Positions 8,072 to 12,718 of a DNA stretch of 12,718 nt are shown in pieces. Source of the stretch: Dehalococcoidia bacterium. Its GTDB lineage: Bacteria; Chloroflexota; Dehalococcoidia; JAENJB01. Location of the stretch: positions 1 to 12,718 of the forward strand of contig JAENJB010000022.1 of NCBI GenBank assembly GCA_016844565.1. The letters are read 5' to 3'. Within the stretch, counting starts at the first letter, position 1. Every line of letters starts with the position of its first letter. The translations under genes were made by a program, and so were the position numbers. The notes under the pieces were generated by a model. That model searched no databases. It saw nothing but the letters and a program-made list of their open reading frames with translations, and was not told where the DNA came from.

Positions 8072-9277
8072 ATGGGCAGACCTCTCGAGGGAATAAGGGT
8101 CTTTGACTTGAGCGCCGTCGTCCTGGGGCCCCACGCAACGGTCCATCTGGCTGATATGGGCGCTGAGGTGATAAAGGTGGAACATCCCGCTGGTGGTGAC
8201 ATGATGCGCGGCGTCTCCGCACTGAGGATGCTCCCGCTTGGCAAGCTGAATTACCTTTTCGAGCTGGACAACCGCAATAAGAAGAGTGTTACCCTGGACT
8301 TGAGTCAGGAGGGGGGGAGAGAGATAGCCTACAAGCTGTTGCCGGCCTGCGATGTCTTCTTGAGCAACTTCCAGCCCCTTGTGCTCAAGAGAATCAAGAT
8401 GGACTACGAGACGGTATCCAAGATCAATCCCGGGATTGTCTATGCTCTTTGCACGGGGTGGGGTCTGAAGGGGCCTCTCAAGGACGAGCCGGGGTTCGAC
8501 TACGCCGCCTTCGCCAGAAGCGGCCTGATGGAGGGTTTCGCTGAGCCGGGAGGTCCGCTTGTCACCTGTCTCCCTGGTTTCGGAGACCATATCGCTGCCA
8601 TGCATGCGGCCTACGGCATCATGCTGGCACTTTTCCACCGCCAGAGGACTGGAGAGGGCCAAATGGTCCACGTCTCCCTGTTGGGCGGATTGCTTGAGAA
8701 CAATTCTATGAGTCTCTCCGCTTGTCTCACCACCGGGCAGGACTTGCCCAAACAGCCTCGGACGGGTGTAGGTAATGCGCTCTGGAACTACTACCAGTGC
8801 CGCGACAAGAAGTGGCTCCAGCTTGCTATGTTGCAGACGGACCGACACTGGCACGACTTCTGCCAGGCCCTTGAGCTCGGCGAGATGGAGAAGGACCCTA
8901 AGTTCGATAGCCACGCACGGAGATGTGAGAACAACGTCGTCCTGATCTCTATTCTTGATAAGGCCTTTCCTACCAGGACCAGGGAGGAATGGGCCAAGCG
9001 TTTCGAGGGTAAGAACATAGTCTGGGGGTTAGTTCAGAACTTTCTCGAGGTGACCCAGGACCCGCAGGTGTGGGAGAACAACTACTTCGTGCCATTCGAG
9101 CATCCGACAGCCGGCGACACGAAGATAATGGGTCTTTCGGTACAGTTGAGTAAGACCCCCGGTGAGGTGCGTACCGCAGCCCCGGAGTTGGGTCAGCACA
9201 CCGAAGAGGTTCTGCTGGAGCTGGGATATAGCTGGGACGACATAGCCAGACTGAAGGACCAGAAGGTCATATTGTGA
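8072..9277 (+). CDS. CaiB/BaiF-type (class III) CoA-transferase
   Basis: The product is 401 aa, the usual length for family III CoA-transferases. These enzymes move CoA between carboxylic acids in the cytosol through an Asp-linked anhydride and thioester. The N-terminus PLEGIRVFDLS...GP..T..LADMGAEVIKVEHP is the family signature. It is followed by DNRNKKSVTLDL and the nucleophile region PGFGDHIAAMHAAYGI, in which Asp172 matches Asp169 of formyl-CoA transferase, then HRQRTGEGQMVHVSL. The start is supported by a ribosome binding site just after the HyuB stop, with only 20 bases between the genes, so the two are probably co-translated. By context it may activate the acid product of the carboxylase or of a UbiD reaction, using a downstream acyl-CoA such as succinyl-CoA as donor; this is inference. 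Alpha-methylacyl-CoA racemases share the fold and cannot be fully excluded. Confidence 0.93.
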   Translation: MGRPLEGIRVFDLSAVVLGPHATVHLADMGAEVIKVEHPAGGDMMRGVSALRMLPLGKLNYLFELDNRNKKSVTLDLSQEGGREIAYKLLPACDVFLSNFQPLVLKRIKMDYETVSKINPGIVYALCTGWGLKGPLKDEPGFDYAAFARSGLMEGFAEPGGPLVTCLPGFGDHIAAMHAAYGIMLALFHRQRTGEGQMVHVSLLGGLLENNSMSLSACLTTGQDLPKQPRTGVGNALWNYYQCRDKKWLQLAMLQTDRHWHDFCQALELGEMEKDPKFDSHARRCENNVVLISILDKAFPTRTREEWAKRFEGKNIVWGLVQNFLEVTQDPQVWENNYFVPFEHPTAGDTKIMGLSVQLSKTPGEVRTAAPELGQHTEEVLLELGYSWDDIARLKDQKVIL

Positions 9278-9300
9278 GTGACAGATGAAGGAGCATACCG

Positions 9301-10149
9301 ATGGAACATAAGAAGGTCGGCTTTATCGGGTTGGGCGACATGGGCAGGCCCATGGCCAGGAACCTCTTGAAGAAGGGCTTCCGCGTTACTGTCTGCGCCC
9401 ATGTGAACAGGGCTCCCATAGAGGAACTAAAAGCCCTGGGAGCCACGGAGGTGAAGTCACCTGGGGAAGTGGCAGCCGCCAGCGACGTAGTCCTCAGCGC
9501 GGTGCGCGATGAGCCCCAAACCGACCGTGTCATGTATAGCGAGAGCGGGGTTCTGCAAGGAATAAGAAAGGGATCCACCATCATCATTCACAGCACCATA
9601 ACGCCTCAGTATTGCCAGAAGCTGGCTGCGGCAGCCAAAGAAAAGGGTGTCAGTGTTCTGGATGCACCGGTTAGCGGCGCCAAGACTGCGGCGGAAGCAG
9701 GAGCTCTTACGTTCATGATAGGTGGGGAACAAGCCGCTATGGAAGAGTTCCGACCACTATTCGAAGCCATGGGAAAGAATATTTTCCACCTTGGCGCTGT
9801 GGGCATGGGTGAGGTGATGAAGCTCGTGAACAACCTGGTGCTCTTCGGCAATATGGCTGTCGCCTCGGAGTCTGTCGGCATGGGGTTGAAAGCGGGCGTC
9901 AAACTGGACCGCATTCTTGATGTACTGAAAGCTAGCACAGGAAACAGCTGGGTCATAGGAAATTGGGAAACAAGTACGAGGTTGAAAAGAGATTGGGAAC
10001 AGCGTGGGATGGCAGGTACCTGGGGCATGATACATAAGGACCTGGAAACAGCACTGAAGACTGCCCGGAGTGTAGGGGTATTCCTCCCAATCGCTGGGAT
10101 TGTTTCGCAGACAGATGTATCAACCCTCTTCCCTGAACCTAAGGATTGA
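9301..10149 (+). CDS. NAD(P)-dependent oxidoreductase, 3-hydroxyisobutyrate dehydrogenase family
   Basis: The product is 282 aa, slightly short for a family usually near 290-300; the C-terminal tail appears clipped. It is a beta-hydroxyacid dehydrogenase: a Rossmann domain with GFIGLGDMGRPMA (residues 7-19), a substrate-binding DAPVSGAKTAAEAG segment (121-134), the catalytic Lys174 in GMGEVMKLVNN (with Asn178), and a later KDLETAL helix. These enzymes interconvert 3-hydroxy acids (or glyoxylate/succinic semialdehyde types) with keto or semialdehyde partners using NAD(H) or NADP(H). AAGGAG, 7 nt before the ATG, fixes the start, 23 bases after the CoA-transferase gene. It is the last gene of the + strand cluster. 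A beta-hydroxyacid dehydrogenase would suit reduction of a beta-keto acid or oxidation of a hydroxy acid made by the neighbours. No motif fixes the substrate. Confidence 0.93.
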   Translation: MEHKKVGFIGLGDMGRPMARNLLKKGFRVTVCAHVNRAPIEELKALGATEVKSPGEVAAASDVVLSAVRDEPQTDRVMYSESGVLQGIRKGSTIIIHSTITPQYCQKLAAAAKEKGVSVLDAPVSGAKTAAEAGALTFMIGGEQAAMEEFRPLFEAMGKNIFHLGAVGMGEVMKLVNNLVLFGNMAVASESVGMGLKAGVKLDRILDVLKASTGNSWVIGNWETSTRLKRDWEQRGMAGTWGMIHKDLETALKTARSVGVFLPIAGIVSQTDVSTLFPEPKD

Positions 10150-10154
10150 TCTGG

Positions 10155-10166
10155 GGCGAATTCGCC
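10155..10166. repeat. 12-bp perfect palindrome in the convergent intergenic gap
   Basis: GGCGAATTCGCC reads identically on both strands and lies 5 bases after the stop of the dehydrogenase gene. It has no loop and no T-run, so it is not a normal terminator. It could be a protein-binding site or chance. The rest of the 78-bp gap holds only weak 5-bp stems. Confidence 0.2.
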
Positions 10167-10227
10167 GCACAACCTGCTGATGACCCGGTATCACGGACAC
10201 CACCGGAGGAGCGGAGGCAGGCCGCGA

Positions 10228-11610
10228 CTAGCGGATACCGTATTTCTCCCACTCCTTTTCCACCCTGGCCAGGGCTTCCTTCTGAGGGGCGACGGCCTCA
10301 GCGAAGGGCCTGCTCACCGGCTTGGTGGCATCGATTATCATCTTGGATGTAAGCGAGGTCTTGTCACGTTTGTGTTCTTCAGATATGGATGGGTCTATGC
10401 CTGCGGTGCTTATGTCCTTCATGATTTCCACGGCTCGCTCGGGCTGGCAGCGGCTGGATATGGCCCACATCACATCTTGTAGGTTATAGGGATTGACGTC
10501 TTCGTCCACAATTATTATAACCTTGAGTAGCCGGCCAGATGTCGTTCCCAGGATGCCCATGCCAGACATCTTACCCTGCCCATCGTAAGTCTTTTTGATA
10601 GAAGCGATGGCAACGGAATCAATGATATTGACGCTGATGAGACCTCCCGTCGGGTACTGGACCAGTGCCTCAGCCTCCCAGGGAAGCCGGGTGAAAGTTG
10701 CTTCGTTGGGCGTGCGGTGAAGATAACTTGCCTGGTGGATGGGGTTGTTGCGGTGGGTTATAGCGGTGATTTCCACATATTCCCGCATATTGGACTCGCC
10801 GTAGTAACCATAGGCCTCGCCATAGGGTCCCTCTTGCTTCATGTGCCCCGGCTTTATCCATCCTTCGATAACAAATTCTGTGGTGGACGGGACCTCAAGG
10901 GGTACGGTCTTGCACTTGACCAGATCTACCGGCTTGCCTCTTAAGGCACCCGCAAGGTTCATCTCGTCCTCGCCATAGCCACAATTGGCAATGGTAGCTA
11001 TAGTTACAACTGGGTCAGGGCCGATAGCTATGGCCACGGGGAAGTTTTCGCCTTTGGCGAAGGCTTTCCTCCACTGCATGTTGATGTGACGATAAGGGCC
11101 TGCCCAGATGCCTACTGTCTTGCGATCGTGCACCTGGCAGCGGTACATGCCCACATTGCGCCAGCCTGTCTCAGGGTCTTTAGCGAACCAGCAGGGCATA
11201 GTGATATAGGGACCGCCATCCTTTTCATTCCAGATAGGGACAGGGAATTTGGTTAAGTCGACGTCATTGCCAGTATATACCTTCTCATGGCACGGCCCGC
11301 TCTCCACAACGACCGGCTTTATGGAGTTCTTGGCCCGCTCGATCCAGTCGCCGTGGAACCTCTCCGGTACGGTATCCAGGGCCAGACACATCCGCTTCCT
11401 GGTGCCCAGCAGATTCACGGCGATGGGTACGTTGTGACCTTTGGGCTTCTCGAAGATGAGGGCCTTCCGCTTTTCGGGGTCGGGAATGTTGAAGGCCTTG
11501 TAACAGACTGCTCCTAGCTCGTAGTTGACATCAACCTCCGCCTTGATATGGGCGATCTCTCCCTCTTGTTCCAACCTGGCAATGAACTCCCTTATATCGC
11601 TGTAGGGCAT
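10228..11610 (-). CDS. Second UbiD-family prenylated-FMN-dependent (de)carboxylase
   Basis: The product is 460 aa and carries the complete UbiD catalytic set: Asn152 and Arg157 in NVGMYR, His175 in YRHINM, probably Glu216, and Glu260 and Glu265 in EGPYGEAYGYY. A central AGALRGKPVDL block and a C-terminal IIIVDEDVNPYNLQDVMWA block are also typical. AAGGAGG (11617-11623) lies 6 nt before the ATG. It differs clearly from the UbiD at 1952-3394 (EGPYGE versus EGPFGE, with a different N-terminus and C-terminus), so it is not a recent duplicate and probably has a different substrate. It lies 78 bases downstream of a solute-binding protein gene on the same strand, which suggests it acts on an imported compound, and it converges on the + strand operon. 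Confidence 0.93.
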   Translation of the reverse strand: MPYSDIREFIARLEQEGEIAHIKAEVDVNYELGAVCYKAFNIPDPEKRKALIFEKPKGHNVPIAVNLLGTRKRMCLALDTVPERFHGDWIERAKNSIKPVVVESGPCHEKVYTGNDVDLTKFPVPIWNEKDGGPYITMPCWFAKDPETGWRNVGMYRCQVHDRKTVGIWAGPYRHINMQWRKAFAKGENFPVAIAIGPDPVVTIATIANCGYGEDEMNLAGALRGKPVDLVKCKTVPLEVPSTTEFVIEGWIKPGHMKQEGPYGEAYGYYGESNMREYVEITAITHRNNPIHQASYLHRTPNEATFTRLPWEAEALVQYPTGGLISVNIIDSVAIASIKKTYDGQGKMSGMGILGTTSGRLLKVIIIVDEDVNPYNLQDVMWAISSRCQPERAVEIMKDISTAGIDPSISEEHKRDKTSLTSKMIIDATKPVSRPFAEAVAPQKEALARVEKEWEKYGIR

Positions 11611-11616
11611 GTGTCT

Positions 11617-11623
11617 CCTCCTT
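11617..11623 (-). promoter_or_regulatory. Ribosome binding site of the second UbiD gene
   Basis: On the minus strand AAGGAGG sits 6 nt before the ATG at 11610 and fixes the start. Just upstream (11628-11643) is a weak 5-bp hairpin, GTCAG/CTGAC, with a 6-nt loop. Confidence 0.75.
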
Positions 11624-11688
11624 GACAGTCAGCAGGGACTGACCTGCAACCAAAGGTCGAGAATAGAAGACCTCACCGGCTTATCTGA

Positions 11689-12718
11689 CTAGCGCTCCCC
11701 AAAGATCTTCTTGGCGAAGTCGGCGCCCTTCTTGGGAATCTGCAGGTCCAGGCTAGGGGAAGGCTCCAGCCAGCTAAAGGCCCCGGGTCTCAGCTCCGCG
11801 ACCTTGAACCAGTCCTCGACCACGTCTTTCCTGACAACGTAGTTCTCCAGGGCCTTGCCCGCTGTCGCCTGCCCTCCCTTGCTCAAGAGCCAGTTCAGGA
11901 ACACCATCGCGGCATTGGGGTGGGGAGCGTTCTTGATCAGGGAGACGCCGTACAGAAAGTCGGGGGTGCCCTCCTTCAGATGCACTATCTGTACCGGCGC
12001 CCCGGCCCGTATCGCGTCCACCAGCCGCGTGCCGAAGGGCGGAAAGATGGCCACTGCTCTCACCCCCTGGACCACCTCATCGACTACCAGGTCGTAGCTG
12101 ACGTGTATGGTTATGCGCTGAGCCGAAAGTGATCCAGGTCCCAAGGCCTGAGGCTCCTGGACCACTCCCCGGCCGTGGGTCGGTCATCACCATCTTGTCC
12201 CGCCATTTGGGATCGAGCAGGTCGTTCCAGGATGTAATCTCCCCCTTCTTCACCAAGTCGGTGTTGATCACGGTGGTCAGGTTGATACCCCTGCCGAGGA
12301 CGAAGACGCCGTCCGGGCCGTGCTGGCGTGGGTGTACCTTCCACACATCCTTTTCGGCGAGAGATGGGAGGGCCACCGCGGGCGCCTGGACAAGGCCGGC
12401 ATCCGCGATGCTGATGGCGTTAGTCCAACCGGTCAGGAGCAGGTCGGCCACGTTGGCCGCGGCTCGCTGCTCCGTCCTGATCTTCAACTCCAGGTCCCCT
12501 CCTCTGCCTCCGACGGTCTCCAGAGTTATCCCGTAGTCCTTCATCGCCGCCCTCGCGGATTCCCCCAGCTGGGCAGCCCACGTGGTATATAGCGTCAGCG
12601 TGCCCTCCTTCCTTGCGGCGTCCAGAACCTTGTCCCATTCGCTCAGAGTTGGAGTTGGTGAAGACGCGGGAGCTGGTAACGACGCAGGCGCCGGTGTAGC
12701 CTTAGGAACGGCACAGGC
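11689..12718 (-). CDS. ABC-type extracellular solute-binding lipoprotein, 5' truncated and frameshifted
   Basis: The gene enters from the right edge on the minus strand. Its first visible residues are ACAVPKATPAPAS, where Cys2 is probably the lipidated Cys of a lipobox; the signal peptide lies outside the window. An Ala/Pro/Thr/Ser linker leads into WDKVLDAARKEGTLTLYTTW, the usual start of the mature domain of iron(III)-type family 1 solute-binding proteins. WNDLLDPKWRDKMVMTDP is the conserved hinge block. Translation then has to shift frame near 12110-12140 to reach DEVVQGVRAVAIFPPFG, HPNAAMVFLNWLLSKGGQ and the C-terminus. About 342 residues are visible, normal for a mature protein. The role would be binding a small ligand outside the membrane for an ABC importer. 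No permease or ATPase gene follows; a UbiD gene does. The ligand cannot be inferred. Confidence 0.85.
12110..12140 (-). other. Frameshift (possibly with a short deletion) in the solute-binding protein gene
   Basis: On the minus strand the upstream half reads GSGPGASGLGTWITFGSA and then degenerates to a stop at 12077. The downstream half is in another frame and becomes family-like from about RITIHVSYDLVVDEVV. Compared with homologs as I remember them, the segment between the DPR motif and the VxxG motif is roughly 7-10 residues short. A deletion of 3n+2 bases (perhaps 20-25) or a single-base insertion would explain the shift. The exact point cannot be fixed by eye. Confidence 0.6.

Noticed and set aside
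7029..8222. Long minus-strand open frame (397 codons) opposite the HyuB and CoA-transferase genes
   Set aside because: It lies antisense to strongly conserved coding sequence, has no ribosome binding site or recognisable domain, and is typical of shadow frames in GC-rich DNA.
10080..10227. A third frameshift at the 3' end of the dehydrogenase gene, since another frame reads QMYQ where the family often has QLYQ
   Set aside because: After those four residues the alternative frame shows no family-like sequence, and its tail does not match known C-termini. A slightly short tail is more likely.
10150..10227. Bidirectional terminator between the convergent genes
   Set aside because: Only a loopless 12-bp palindrome and weak 5-bp stems are present, with no T-run on either strand.
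11624..11688. Terminator after the solute-binding protein gene
   Set aside because: There are only two short, mutually exclusive 5-bp stems and no T-run on the minus strand; read-through into the UbiD gene is more likely.

Overview
The window looks like a catabolic gene cluster from an uncultured bacterium, probably a metagenome-derived contig. Genes are tightly packed, moderately GC-rich and mostly preceded by good Shine-Dalgarno sequences. AGG (Arg) and ATA (Ile) codons are frequent. The lipoprotein at the right edge has an Ala/Pro/Thr/Ser-rich linker straight after its lipobox Cys, a style common in Chloroflexota and Gram-positives. My best guess is an anaerobic or sediment Chloroflexota (Dehalococcoidia-like) bacterium, held with low confidence because no rRNA or other taxonomic marker is present.

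Left and centre (2-10149, all + strand) form a probable operon of six genes. These are a 5'-truncated molybdenum hydroxylase large subunit (xanthine dehydrogenase family), a UbiD-family prenyl-FMN decarboxylase, a HyuA-type ATP-dependent subunit, a HyuB-type subunit carrying a fused C-terminal acetone-carboxylase gamma-like zinc domain, a class III (CaiB/BaiF) CoA-transferase, and a 3-hydroxyisobutyrate-dehydrogenase-family NAD(P) oxidoreductase. The HyuB gene is split by what looks like one missing base just after 6104.

Right (10228-12718, all - strand) holds a second, divergent UbiD-family decarboxylase. It follows a solute-binding lipoprotein gene that runs off the window edge and is itself frameshifted. 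The two blocks converge across a 78-bp gap with no convincing terminator.

Taken together, the HyuA/HyuB-gamma pair resembles acetone and acetophenone carboxylases (ATP-dependent ketone carboxylation) more than hydantoinases or 5-oxoprolinases. This rests on the metal-ligand pattern His107/Asp110/His132 and the fused gamma zinc domain. With a molybdenum hydroxylase, two UbiD enzymes, a CoA-transferase and a beta-hydroxyacid-type dehydrogenase, the locus plausibly encodes uptake and breakdown of a ketone, aromatic or heterocyclic compound. The steps would be hydroxylation, (de)carboxylation, CoA activation and redox processing. The substrate cannot be told from sequence. No intergenic stretch exceeds 300 bases, and I saw no tRNA, rRNA, CRISPR array or insertion sequence.
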